Part shown: positions 1 to 8,064 of the stretch, one piece after another
Position numbering within the stretch: position 1 is the stretch's first letter
Layout: every line of letters starts with the position of its first letter
Assembly (NCBI GenBank): GCA_900079695.1
Contig: LT599022.1
Coordinates: 338,287-402,286, forward strand
Direction: 5' to 3'
DNA length: 64,000 nucleotides
Source: an uncultured Alphaproteobacteria bacterium
Lineage (GTDB): Bacteria > Pseudomonadota > Alphaproteobacteria > Rhodospirillales > Rhodospirillaceae
The notes under the pieces: generated by a model
What the model saw: the letters and a program-made list of their open reading frames with translations, nothing else
The model's database searches: none
What the model was told of the DNA's origin: nothing
Position numbers and translations under genes: made by a program

Positions 1-1
1 G

Positions 2-1597
2 GACGCAGCGCTCGAACGCCGCTTCCAGCCGGTCTATGTCGAGGAACCCACGGTCGCTCAGGTCATCATGATCCTGCGCGGCCTGCGCGACACGCTGGAG
101 GCGCACCACAAGGTGACGATCACCGACGAGGCCATCGTCGCGGCGGCCGAGCTTTCGGACCGCTACATCACTGGCCGCTTCATGCCTGACAAGGCGATCG
201 ACCTGATCGATCAGGCCGCCGCACGTGTGAAGATCAGCGCCACAGCGCGCCCCGTGGACGTCCAGGAGCTAGAGGCCGAGGTCGCGCAGATCAAGCGCGA
301 GCAGGACTATGCCGCAGCCCGCAAGCAATTCGACCGGGCAGCGGAATTGAAGAGGGAACTCGAACAGAAGCAGAAGGAGCTGGACGAGCTTCTGGAGATT
401 TGGAAGCGCGACCAGGCTTCGGCGACCGCCGAGGTGCGCGCCGATCATGTCGCGCAGATCGTCTCGAAGATCACCGGCGTTCCGGTCACCGAGCTGACCA
501 CCGAGGAGAAGGACAAGCTCCTCAAGCTCGAGGAGAAGCTACACGAGCGCGTCATCGGCCAGGAAGAAGCGATCCGCGCCGTGGCCGATGCGGTGCGCCT
601 GGCGCGTGCGGGTCTGCGCGAAGGCTCCGGTCCGACTGCGACCTTCCTGTTCCTCGGGCCGACCGGGGTTGGCAAGACGGAACTGGCCAAGACGCTCGCC
701 GAGGTGATCTTCGGCGACCAGGATGCGATGATCCGCATCGACATGTCGGAGTATGGCGAGCGCCACTCGGTTGCCCGGCTGGTTGGCGCGCCTCCGGGCT
801 ACGTCGGATACGACGAAGGCGGGCAACTGACGGAGAAGGTGCGGCGTCGGCCCTACTCGGTCGTGCTCCTCGACGAAATCGAGAAGGCGCATCCGGATGT
901 ATACAACATCCTACTTCAGGTGTTCGACGATGGCCGCCTGACAGATGGCAAGGGCCGCGTGGTGGACTTCACCAACACCATCATCATCGCCACCTCGAAC
1001 CTCGGTTCGGACATCATCCAGCGCAACCTCAAGAAGCGCGGCACCAAGGAGTTCGACGAGGCAAAGCAGAAGTCCGAACTGATGGACGTGCTGCGCGGTC
1101 ATTTCCGGCCAGAGTTCATCAACCGGATCGACGAGATCATCGTTTTCCATTCGCTGAACCAGACCGAGATCCGCCAGATCGTCGAGTTGCAGCTGAACCG
1201 GGTGAAGCGGACTGCACTGGGGCAGGGGGTCGAACTCGAATTCGACGTGAGCGTCGTGGATCACTTCGGCGCGGTCGGCTTCCGTCCCGAATTCGGCGCC
1301 CGCGAGCTGCGCCGGCTGATCCGGTCGGAGTTGGAGACCGAGTTGGCCCGCGAAATGCTCTCCGGGCGGATCGAGGATGGTGACAAGGTCCGCGTCGCTT
1401 GGTCAGCGGACGAACAGAAGGTCGTGTTCGAAAAGATCGCAAAGGACACCGGTGACAATAGCCCGGACGATCAGGCCGAGGCCGGGATCGACGAGTCCAG
1501 CGAAGCTGCCGAAAACAAGGCGGACGCTCCGACACCCGATGTCCCGGTCGACACCAAGGATAGGGAGCAGTCCAAGGACGATAAGTCTACCGGGTGA
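2..1597 (+). CDS. clpK: ClpK/ClpG-type Hsp100 disaggregase, C-terminal part (5' end outside window)
   Basis: This is the 3' part of an AAA+ unfoldase of the ClpB/ClpK class, which resolves aggregated proteins in the cytoplasm using ATP. The frame is open from base 2, so the N-terminus and most of the first AAA domain are missing. What remains is the end of D1, a short charged coiled coil (about 300-400) and the whole second AAA domain. That domain has Walker A GPTGVGKT near 658-681 and a Walker B block with LLDEIEKAHPD near 865-898. The last 50 residues form an acidic, low-complexity tail rich in D, E, S and K, unlike housekeeping ClpB but typical of ClpK/ClpG. The short middle region and the heat/redox neighbours support ClpK over ClpB. 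No IGF/L-type ClpP loop was noticed. Confidence 0.85.
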   Translation, partial: DAALERRFQPVYVEEPTVAQVIMILRGLRDTLEAHHKVTITDEAIVAAAELSDRYITGRFMPDKAIDLIDQAAARVKISATARPVDVQELEAEVAQIKREQDYAAARKQFDRAAELKRELEQKQKELDELLEIWKRDQASATAEVRADHVAQIVSKITGVPVTELTTEEKDKLLKLEEKLHERVIGQEEAIRAVADAVRLARAGLREGSGPTATFLFLGPTGVGKTELAKTLAEVIFGDQDAMIRIDMSEYGERHSVARLVGAPPGYVGYDEGGQLTEKVRRRPYSVVLLDEIEKAHPDVYNILLQVFDDGRLTDGKGRVVDFTNTIIIATSNLGSDIIQRNLKKRGTKEFDEAKQKSELMDVLRGHFRPEFINRIDEIIVFHSLNQTEIRQIVELQLNRVKRTALGQGVELEFDVSVVDHFGAVGFRPEFGARELRRLIRSELETELAREMLSGRIEDGDKVRVAWSADEQKVVFEKIAKDTGDNSPDDQAEAGIDESSEAAENKADAPTPDVPVDTKDREQSKDDKSTG

Positions 1598-1675
1598 CGT
1601 CGTGGAGGACTGGCCGGCGCGATGACGGTCGCGCCGGCTCATCTCGTCAAAAAGCGACAAGCAAGGTCACACGGC

Positions 1676-2815
1676 ATGGAAGTCATCAGAGCATTTCGCA
1701 ATCTTGACCGGCACGGCCAACAGCGCGCGCCTGAGGTCATCGAGGAAGAGGTGCGGCAACTTGAACCGCATCTTGTACGCTTCCGCGAGAATCTCGTCCG
1801 GCTCGAAGTCGTCGCCTCCCAGACGAGGGGCAAGACGCGCATCAAAGTCAGCTTGCGCTTGCAACTGCCATCGGGCGTGATCGCGGCGCAGGAAGAGGGG
1901 TTCGAGATCGAGCCGGTCCTGCGCAAGGCCTTTGCCGACTTGCGCCGCCAAGTCGATCGGCATGTGGCGCGCCTCAAGCACGAGCCGGAGTACAAGCGTC
2001 CCGCCCGCCGGCGCCGGATCGGCGCCCCGCTGCCGCCCGCGCGGGATGCGGCGGAGGCGGAGCGGCGCCAACTCTTCTTCGACCTGATCGAGGATCATCT
2101 CGATACGGTCTACGACACCGTCAGGCGTGAGTTGACCTATCTCGAATGCAGCGGATCGGTACCACAGGGCTATCTTGCCGTTCGCGATATCGTCGATGCG
2201 ACGATCCTCAATGGGCTCGATCGCTTCGAGCGGCGGCCGACCGAATTCTCCGTCCGGGACTGGCTGACGCAACTGGCCTTCGAGACCATCGAGGCCGAGG
2301 CGCAGGCCGCGCGCCGCGCGGTGCCCGAGGATGCCGCCCCGATCGACGTGGCGCCCGAGGTGCTGGCCGGGGAGCCTACTGAGTCGGATGAGGAGATGTT
2401 CGAGTTCTACCAGCCCGACGACGTGCTGATGCTCGAGGAACTCGTCGCCGACGACGGTGTGGACGACCCCGAAACGGCGGTCGCTAAACGGCAGGACGCG
2501 CTGTTCTTGCATCGGGCGATCGCCGGTCTTCCGGCGCTATGGCGCAGGGTCCTGTTTCTTGTCGACCTGAACGACACCCCGCTTGAGAAAGCCTCTTCGG
2601 TTCTCGGCATTCCTGAAGACGACGTGACCCGGATCGTCCAGTCGGCTCGCAATTATCTTCGCGATAAACTGCGTGACTCAGGTCAGTCTTCCGATACCGC
2701 TCATGCGCTTTTTGAGAGTGCTCACCAGAGGAGGGTGCGAATTCCACAGCCCCTGCGGGATCGCGCCCGGCTGGAACGCGCTTTTCTGGGGGATAACCGA
2801 GGGGAAGCACCATGA
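1676..2815 (+). CDS. HPF/RaiA-like domain fused to a sigma-70-like C-terminal region
   Basis: This 379-residue protein has two parts. Residues 1 to about 110 look like a ribosome hibernation factor (HPF/RaiA) domain, with alternating hydrophobic strands, an internal L-PSG-VIAA segment and an L-RQVDRHVARLK helix. The last third, around residues 275-335, reads like sigma factor region 4: an AIAGLPALWRRVLFL helix, then PLEKASSVLGI as the helix-turn-helix. The middle contains an acidic EPTESDEEMFEFYQ stretch. An in-frame ATG at 1622 would add 18 residues, but the family-like sequence begins at 1676. The gene overlaps the next by 4 bp (ATGA), so they are co-transcribed. A role in stress translation shutdown or stress transcription is inference; the domain assignments are from pattern only. 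Confidence 0.65.
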   Translation: MEVIRAFRNLDRHGQQRAPEVIEEEVRQLEPHLVRFRENLVRLEVVASQTRGKTRIKVSLRLQLPSGVIAAQEEGFEIEPVLRKAFADLRRQVDRHVARLKHEPEYKRPARRRRIGAPLPPARDAAEAERRQLFFDLIEDHLDTVYDTVRRELTYLECSGSVPQGYLAVRDIVDATILNGLDRFERRPTEFSVRDWLTQLAFETIEAEAQAARRAVPEDAAPIDVAPEVLAGEPTESDEEMFEFYQPDDVLMLEELVADDGVDDPETAVAKRQDALFLHRAIAGLPALWRRVLFLVDLNDTPLEKASSVLGIPEDDVTRIVQSARNYLRDKLRDSGQSSDTAHALFESAHQRRVRIPQPLRDRARLERAFLGDNRGEAP

Positions 2816-3390
2816 TGCGCGGTCACAATCGTCCACCCTTTCCGCCGAAGATACCCGGGACCAACATGAGATCATGGGACGTTCCGACCGCGATCATTTA
2901 CCGGCCGGCACGTTCCGCGATGACATCGGCGCCGCGGCCCAACTACTGGATATTGGAATTCGAGCCGTCGCGCCCGCCCCACATCGAGCCGCTGATGGGA
3001 TATACCTCCAGCGACGATCCCTATCGTCCGATCCGGCTGAAGTTTCCCGACCGCGAAAGCGCTGTGGCATTCGCGGAGCGGCAGGACTGGCGCTACCTCG
3101 TGCGCGAGGACACGACTCACCGACGTGCGCCGCACCACTGGCGGGGAGAGGAATGGCATCGGCTCTACAAGGGAGCCGATGCGCCGGAAGCCTATCGTAT
3201 ACCGTCCCGCGTGGATCACGGTCGCACGGATCACCGCCTCCGGCGCGCGGTCGAGGAGAAAGGCACGGTGGACCTGTCGTCGCAAGAACAGGCCGAATTC
3301 GATCCGGTGCTCGAAGCCTCGCTCGAATCCTTCCCTGCCTCCGATCCCCCGGCCTGGACGGGCGTGACGATAGCCGGGAAAGAACAATGA
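2812..3390 (+). CDS. NDUFS4-like (ETC complex I accessory subunit) domain protein
   Basis: The 192-residue product carries a conserved block at about residues 45-95, with W-LEFEPS, PLMGYTSSDDPY, LKFPDRESAVAFAE and W-YLV. This matches the NDUFS4/ETC_C1_NDUFA4 family (18-kDa accessory subunit of respiratory complex I). The remainder is extended at both ends and has no membrane segment. No complex I genes are nearby. It sits in the stress operon, overlapping the previous gene by 4 bp and ending 33 nt before the rhomboid gene. Such a protein in a protein-quality-control island may protect or replace a complex I subunit under heat or oxidative stress, but that is inference. The family call rests on the central block only. 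Confidence 0.65.
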   Translation: MMRGHNRPPFPPKIPGTNMRSWDVPTAIIYRPARSAMTSAPRPNYWILEFEPSRPPHIEPLMGYTSSDDPYRPIRLKFPDRESAVAFAERQDWRYLVREDTTHRRAPHHWRGEEWHRLYKGADAPEAYRIPSRVDHGRTDHRLRRAVEEKGTVDLSSQEQAEFDPVLEASLESFPASDPPAWTGVTIAGKEQ

Positions 3391-3423
3391 ACGGAATGTC
3401 TAGCGCGAGCGAGGATCTGCCGC

Positions 3424-4176
3424 TTGTTTCCCTATCTTGACAGCGTCGCGCGCCGCTACCCGCCCGTCATCGTATGGGCGGTCATCGGCATGAGCGTCCT
3501 CGCGTTCCTCTATCAGACCAGCCTGCCGCCGCACGCGCTGGATCGGTTCCTTTTCGAGTTCGCGCTGGTGCCCTCGCGCTTCTTCGGGCAACTGAGCCTC
3601 GTCGCCCCGTCGGACTGGACCCCTTTCCTGACCAACATCTTCCTGCACGGGGGCTGGCTGCACCTCATATTGAACATGTGGACGCTCTGGATCTTCGGCC
3701 CCGCCGTCGAAGATCGGCTCGGACCGGGTCGATTCACGCTGTTCTATCTGTTCTGTGGTGTGGCAGCCGGACTGGCTCACGCGCTGGCGAACCCCGACTC
3801 AGTCGTTCCCGCGCTTGGCGCATCGGGGGCGATCGCGGGCGTGATCGGTTGCTACGCGCGCATGTTTCCGGCGGCTCGGCTGGTGGTGATCGTGCCGATT
3901 CTATTCATTCCCCTCTTCTTCGAAGTGCGCGCGGTCATTTTCGCGATGATCTGGTTTTTCATGCAGGTCATTCCCGGCTTTCTGTCGCTCGGCAGCGATC
4001 AGGCCACGGGCGGGATCGCCTGGTGGGCGCATATCGGCGGGTTTCTCGCCGGTTGGCTTGTAACGCCACTCCTGCGAAGGCGCGCCGATGCCTATCGCCA
4101 CTATTATCGCGACGAGGGCATCTATGGCTTTCTGCCGGATGGCCGACGGGAAGGAGGACAAGGTCCATGGACATAA
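3424..4176 (+). CDS. Rhomboid family intramembrane serine protease
   Basis: A 250-residue polytopic protein cut out for proteolysis inside the inner membrane. The serine motif GASGAIAG (near residue 140) and the paired histidine in AHIGGF (near residue 197) form the Ser-His dyad of rhomboids. The HGGWLHLILNMWTLWIFG segment supplies the conserved first-loop and helix-2 residues. The start is TTG at 3424, preceded by GAGGAT; no ATG upstream fits. The 3' end overlaps the following serine proteinase gene by 10 bp, so the two proteases are made from one transcript. In ClpK-type islands proteases cluster with chaperones, which fits a membrane quality-control role (inference). Confidence 0.9.
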   Translation: MFPYLDSVARRYPPVIVWAVIGMSVLAFLYQTSLPPHALDRFLFEFALVPSRFFGQLSLVAPSDWTPFLTNIFLHGGWLHLILNMWTLWIFGPAVEDRLGPGRFTLFYLFCGVAAGLAHALANPDSVVPALGASGAIAGVIGCYARMFPAARLVVIVPILFIPLFFEVRAVIFAMIWFFMQVIPGFLSLGSDQATGGIAWWAHIGGFLAGWLVTPLLRRRADAYRHYYRDEGIYGFLPDGRREGGQGPWT

Positions 4177-5009
4177 TGCAGCTGTTCTGGCTGTTCTTCA
4201 TCATTTCGGCGCTGCAGCCGGTTCTGCAGCGCAGATATCTTGAGGCGATGCGCACTCGCAAGATCGCCAACATCGAGAAGAAGCGCGGCAGTCGCGTCAT
4301 TCTGCTGATTCATCGGCAGGAGACCATGAACCTGCTGGGTTTCCCCCTGATGCGCTACATCGACGTCAATGACTCGGAGGAAGTGCTGCGCGCGATCCAG
4401 ATGACCGACGACGAAGTGCCGCTCGACATCGTGCTGCACACACCGGGCGGCCTTGTGCTGGCGGCAACACAGATTGCCCGCGCCATTCAGGGACACAAGG
4501 GCAAGGTCACAGTGTTCGTGCCACATTACGCGATGTCCGGTGGCACGCTGATCGCACTCGCTGCCGACGAGATCGTGATGTGCGAACACTCCGTGCTGGG
4601 ACCCGTCGATCCGCAACTTGGCCAGTTGCCTGCTGCCTCGCTCATCAAGGTCGTCGAGGAGAAACCCATCGCCGAGATCGACGACCAGACCCTGATCATG
4701 GCCGATGTCGGTCGCAAGGCCATTGCGCAGATCGAGGCATTCGCGAAACGTCTGCTGTCCGACAAGATGGACGAGAACCGCGCAGCGTCCGTGGCGGCGA
4801 AGCTGGCGACGGGCACCTGGACCCACGACTATCCCATCTCTGCCGATGAGGCCCGCGACATGGGCCTGCCCGTTGGAACGGACATGTCCAAGGAAATACT
4901 GGAGCTGATGACGCTCTATCCGCAGCCGGTTCGTCGCCAGGGCGGTGGCGTGGAATACCTGCCCGAGCCGCGGCAGCGAGAAGCGCGCCGCGCCATGTCC
5001 ACGCGCTGA
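4167..5009 (+). CDS. SDH-family (ClpP/crotonase-fold) serine proteinase, membrane-anchored
   Basis: The 280-residue product begins with a single hydrophobic helix (MQLFWLFFIISAL) and continues with a ClpP/SppA-like fold. The segment DIVLHTPGG is the oxyanion-hole turn, AMSGGTLIALAADEI carries the probable nucleophilic serine, and HSVLGPVDPQ follows it. This matches the SDH (serine dehydrogenase) proteinase family. Translation starts at ATG 4167 behind a strong AAGGAGG at 4151-4157, inside the end of the rhomboid gene. The protein most likely works at the cytoplasmic face of the membrane in degradation of damaged proteins. The family match is clear, the substrate is unknown. Confidence 0.85.
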   Translation: MDIMQLFWLFFIISALQPVLQRRYLEAMRTRKIANIEKKRGSRVILLIHRQETMNLLGFPLMRYIDVNDSEEVLRAIQMTDDEVPLDIVLHTPGGLVLAATQIARAIQGHKGKVTVFVPHYAMSGGTLIALAADEIVMCEHSVLGPVDPQLGQLPAASLIKVVEEKPIAEIDDQTLIMADVGRKAIAQIEAFAKRLLSDKMDENRAASVAAKLATGTWTHDYPISADEARDMGLPVGTDMSKEILELMTLYPQPVRRQGGGVEYLPEPRQREARRAMSTR

Positions 5010-5061
5010 ATGCTTGCATCAGCCGGCCGCCAAGACCGGCTCGTCAACGAAAGGATACAGG

Positions 5062-5484
5062 ATGCCCACGGTCGCTTGCCCGCAGTGCAATTCCACCAAC
5101 AGGGTGCCGCAAGAGCGCCTGACCGACAATCCCAATTGCGGACGCTGCGGCGCGCCTCTCTTTCAAGGCAGGCCCGTCACGCTTACAGCGGCTAATTTTG
5201 ACCGTCATGCGAATGCCGAACTGCCCTTGCTCGTCGATTTCTGGGCCGAGTGGTGCGGGCCATGCAAGATGATGGCGCCCCAATTCGAGGCGGCGGCGCA
5301 GTCGCTCGAACCAAATTTCCGCCTCGGCAAGCTCGATACGGAAGCCGAACAGAAGATCGCCGGCCGCCACGGGATCCGCGGCATTCCCACCATGATCCTG
5401 TTCAGTAGCGGGAAGGAAATTGCGAGAACGAGCGGAGCAATGCCTGCCGCGCAGATAGCGCAGTGGGCGCGCTCGCACGTCTAG
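5062..5484 (+). CDS. trxC: Thioredoxin with N-terminal zinc ribbon (thioredoxin 2 type)
   Basis: A 140-residue thioredoxin. Residues 6-29 hold two CxxC pairs (CPQC and CGRC), the zinc ribbon typical of TrxC. The active site is WCGPC near residue 64, and the cis-proline is in GIRGIPTMILF. It reduces disulfides in the cytoplasm, and the zinc site is associated with oxidative-stress response in the family. The start at ATG 5062 follows AAAGGA. It lies 52 nt after the proteinase gene and 48 nt before the antiporter gene. A thioredoxin followed by a KefB-like gene is a recurrent pair in transmissible stress-tolerance loci. Confidence 0.93.
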   Translation: MPTVACPQCNSTNRVPQERLTDNPNCGRCGAPLFQGRPVTLTAANFDRHANAELPLLVDFWAEWCGPCKMMAPQFEAAAQSLEPNFRLGKLDTEAEQKIAGRHGIRGIPTMILFSSGKEIARTSGAMPAAQIAQWARSHV

Positions 5485-5532
5485 AGTTTACAGGTATTGG
5501 CCTTACCTGCGCCATGCCATCAGGAGAAGAAC

Positions 5533-6678
5533 ATGCATGGCGTGACCGGATTTGTCGAAAGTGCGGCCTTGTTGGTCTTTGCCGCGTTCGTGCTCGTGAC
5601 GATATGTTCACGGATCGGCGTGCCCAGTATCGTCGGTTACATTCTTGCCGGCATAGTCATCGGACCTGCCGGCCTCGGCCTGATTGCGGAGAGCGCTGCC
5701 CTGAGCAGCATTGGCGAGATCGGAGTGGTACTCCTGCTGTTCGCTCTTGGCCTGGAATTCTCGTTCGAGAAGATCGTAACGCTCAGGAAGCATGTCTTCG
5801 GTCTTGGAGCCGTGCAGGTTGCAGTCACGACGATAACGGTGTCGTTGGTAGCGAGTCTGATCTTCGATCTCGCGCCCCTCCCCGCAATCCTCATCGGCGG
5901 GGCCGTTGCCATGTCATCCACGGCCATGTGCCTCAAGGTGCTCGCAAGCGCGAACGCTCTGGGATCGGCCCAAGGGCGTCTGGCCATTGCAGTGCTTCTG
6001 TTTCAAGACTTGGCAGCTGTCGCATTCCTGCTTCTGCACGATTCGATGAGTGGAGCCGCCGAGGGACATGGCGTGATAACGGTCGTCGCCAGTGCAATGG
6101 CATTGGTTGCAGCTCTGTTCATTGCCCGTGGCCCGTTGCAGGTGCTTGCCCGTTGGGTAGCGTCGCGTGGCGATCCGGAACTTGCCCAGCTCCTCGCGCT
6201 CACCATTGCGCTCGGGTCTGCGATTGTCGCGGCCTCCGCCGGTCTTTCTCCGGCACTCGCTGCATTCGCGGCCGGCATGATTATCGGCGAGGGTGACGCG
6301 CGCCATGCTGTCGAGAACGAGATTCGGCCCTTCCGCGATTTGTTTGTCGGGATTTTCTTTGTCGGCATCGGAACGCAATTGCCACTTTGGATCATTCCAT
6401 CTGTATGGCCTGTGGTGCTGATCTGGCTCGCGATCATATTCGCGGGCAAGACGCTGATCGTTTTGGTCGTCGCCCGACTGTTCGGCGAGTCGCTTCAGAG
6501 CTCATGGCGCACTGGGATCATCCTGGCCCACGGAGGAGAATTCAGCCTGATGCTGCTGTCGGTTTCCTCGACCTCAAGCATTGTTGCAGAGGAATTCGCT
6601 GGTCCTCTACTCCTCGCGATTGGCATGAGCATGCTGGCCGGGAGTGTCATGGTCAGATGGGCGGGGCTAAAGGTTTAG
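5533..6678 (+). CDS. KefB-like cation:proton antiporter (CPA2), membrane domain only
   Basis: The 381-residue product is entirely a polytopic membrane domain of the CPA2 Na+/K+:H+ exchanger family. Family marks are GIPSIVGY-type helix 2 (GVPSIVGYILAGIVIGP), LLLFALGLEF, AMSSTAMCLK and the helix-5 motif AVLLFQDLAAV. The cytoplasmic RCK/TrkA-N domain of true KefB/KefC (around 600 residues) is absent; translation ends just after the last helix at LKV. The start at 5533 follows AGGAGA. It probably moves K+ or Na+ against protons, supporting ion and pH balance in the stress island. Whether the missing regulatory domain is ancestral or lost through the IS630 debris downstream cannot be told. Confidence 0.88.
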   Translation: MHGVTGFVESAALLVFAAFVLVTICSRIGVPSIVGYILAGIVIGPAGLGLIAESAALSSIGEIGVVLLLFALGLEFSFEKIVTLRKHVFGLGAVQVAVTTITVSLVASLIFDLAPLPAILIGGAVAMSSTAMCLKVLASANALGSAQGRLAIAVLLFQDLAAVAFLLLHDSMSGAAEGHGVITVVASAMALVAALFIARGPLQVLARWVASRGDPELAQLLALTIALGSAIVAASAGLSPALAAFAAGMIIGEGDARHAVENEIRPFRDLFVGIFFVGIGTQLPLWIIPSVWPVVLIWLAIIFAGKTLIVLVVARLFGESLQSSWRTGIILAHGGEFSLMLLSVSSTSSIVAEEFAGPLLLAIGMSMLAGSVMVRWAGLKV

Positions 6679-6759
6679 CGGGACCAAAACAACTAGACCC
6701 GGCTGAATGAGCGAGCCGGTTGAATCTTGATGCAACGTTCTTACCTAAGCATTTTTCGA

Positions 6760-7020
6760 TCACTCACCAGTCATAATCGGCAGCAGCGAGGTAGTGGAGA
6801 CATAGACGAGAAAGATGGCGTCGATGCCGTTAGCAATAGTGTCCCAAAGCTCATTGACGAGCCGCGGCGCATGCTTCTTTATGGGAATGCTTTTAGCGTG
6901 GAGAAGGCTATTTCTACTGGATTTAAGTCGGAGTTGTAGTCCTGGAAAAGGTGCATTTGGAGGCCGGCCCGTTCGATGGCCCGGCGCACGGCGGTGCGCT
7001 TATGGCTGGACAGGTTGAGG
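6760..7020 (-). pseudogene. IS630-family transposase fragment (C-terminal, frameshifted)
   Basis: Read on the minus strand from 7019, the DNA encodes LNLSSHKRTAVRRAIERAGL, then a YNSDLNPVEIAFSTLK stretch. This is the DDE_3 C-terminal signature of IS630-type transposases, with the last catalytic acid in NPVE. After KAFP the frame hits a stop and continues one frame over as KKHAPRLVNELWDTI, ending at 6760. It is therefore a broken gene without its N-terminal half. Confidence 0.7.
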
Positions 7021-7054
7021 GGGCGTCCACCCCATCAATCTGTCCAGCCATAAG
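6999..7054. repeat. 15-bp inverted repeat at head-to-head IS630 junction
   Basis: CTTATGGCTGGACAG at 6999-7013 is perfectly inverted as CTGTCCAGCCATAAG at 7040-7054. Both arms encode the same LSSHK motif of the two opposed transposase fragments, so the repeat records an inversion or joining of two related copies and is not a terminator. Confidence 0.85.
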
Positions 7055-7270
7055 GGTCCGCGGACTCGCCAGATGATCGAAACAGCGGGAGCGCCGTTGC
7101 TGTTTCTTCCGCCCTACAGCCCGGACTTCTCGAAGCTCAAGGCAATGCTCAGGAAGGCAGCCGAGCGCACCATCGACGGCCTGTGGGACAGGATCGGCAG
7201 CCTGATCCCAACCTTCACAGTGCAGGAATGTGCCAATTACATCGCCGCCGCCGGATACGATGCAGCATGA
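7034..7270 (+). pseudogene. IS630-family transposase fragment (C-terminal, internal deletion)
   Basis: From 7034 the plus strand encodes INLSSHKGPRTRQMIETAG, then LLFLPPYSPDF directly followed by SKLKAMLRKAAERT, and ends ANYIAAAGYDAA at 7270. IS630 transposases carry NPIE plus a few residues between PDF and SKLK, including the third catalytic acid. That segment is missing here, so the remnant cannot encode an active enzyme. The 5' two thirds of the gene are also absent. Confidence 0.75.
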
Positions 7271-7568
7271 ACGAATTCTGCTCTAAAAGCGGAACCTATC
7301 GAACGCCGGTCGTAGCAGGTTAGTCCGCTCCTCTAGCGGGCTGCGAAAGTGTGAGAAGGTCGAACGGAGAGTAAGGCGCCACGGTCAATAAGACGGGATC
7401 GGGAAAACCAGATCATGGATGCGCACCTCGAGCGCGCCAGATTGTATTGGCCCAATCCGCGAAATCCCCATACGGGCCCGCAGCGTGTGATAGCCGCAAC
7501 AGAGGCCGGACACATGTCAGCACCCGACTACGCTCCGAACTCTTCGAAAAGATTCTTCTTGCATCAAC

Positions 7569-7761
7569 GGGGGCGTCCAGACAGGTCCATGACGATAGTT
7601 TCGCCGGGCCTGAGCGTCGGTCCCAGGACCTGTTCGACTTGGTCGGAAACGCACGACCGCGCATGGCGCCGTCGAGCAGCAAGGGTGCTGTCCTGCTGTC
7701 GGTTCGAAGAAAGGCCGATGCCGGCATTGCCGTTGGCGCGGAGGGTACCAACATAGCCACT
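7569..7761 (-). pseudogene. Third IS630-family transposase fragment (central part, frameshifted)
   Basis: On the minus strand one frame gives LLLDGAMRGRAF and the next gives DQVEQVLGPTLRPGETIVMD, in the order found in the middle of IS630 transposases (an LDG-MNGE-F stretch, then VEQVL-PTL-PGD-VIMDN). A frameshift separates them. The asparagine and the SHK motif after VMD are replaced by LSGRP, so the copy is decayed. Confidence 0.6.
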
Positions 7762-7973
7762 TAATTGTCCGATGTCGTTCTTGTAGGGGCCTATGTCTTA
7801 GAACCGTCTTTCGGCATTTCCACATGGCCTGCACGCTGCTGCTCTTTCGGGTCGTAGTGGCGGGGTCTTCCTCCGTCGATCCTATTGTGGGAGTTGTGCA
7901 CATGGCCTCGGCGGCATACTTCGTTTGGCAGGCGACTCATTATGCCAAGTGGTTGTCCTGATCGTAGAACGTC

Positions 7974-8005
7974 GATCGCATTCCATCGTATATAAAGACC
8001 ATAAG
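7974..8005 (+). promoter_or_regulatory. Conserved promoter-like box upstream of traG (copy A)
   Basis: This 32-bp stretch matches copy B at 10124-10155 in 28 of 32 positions. Its 3' part, GTATATAAAGACCATAAG at 7988-8005, matches copy C at 22583-22600 in 16 of 18. TATATAA may act as a -10 element. The box ends 59 nt before the traG start codon. Confidence 0.6.
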
Positions 8006-8030
8006 CGCTTCTGTCGCATCGCTCGATTAT

Positions 8031-8058
8031 CGTTCCGTTTGTCTCAAGCAGCGGAACG
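8031..8058 (+). promoter_or_regulatory. Inverted repeat before traG start
   Basis: Arms CGTTCCG (8031-8037) and CGGAACG (8052-8058) pair perfectly around a 14-nt loop, 6 nt before the ATG at 8065. The same arrangement precedes the CopG gene. It may be an operator or a stem in the 5' leader. Confidence 0.55.
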
Positions 8059-8064
8059 ACGCCC

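Larger units (their letters stand above)
7271..8064. other. Non-coding stretch with transposase debris and the traG promoter region
   Basis: Apart from the third IS630 fragment (7569-7761) and the box-plus-repeat before traG (7974-8058), I see no convincing gene. Short open frames occur on both strands (for example a 50-codon minus-strand stretch around 7791-7946) but none shows recognisable motifs. The stretch separates stress cargo from the conjugation genes. Confidence 0.6.

Noticed and set aside
6699-6719. CCGGCT/AGCCGG hairpin after the antiporter gene
   Set aside because: Only 6 bp with a 9-nt loop and no T-run; not convincing as a terminator.
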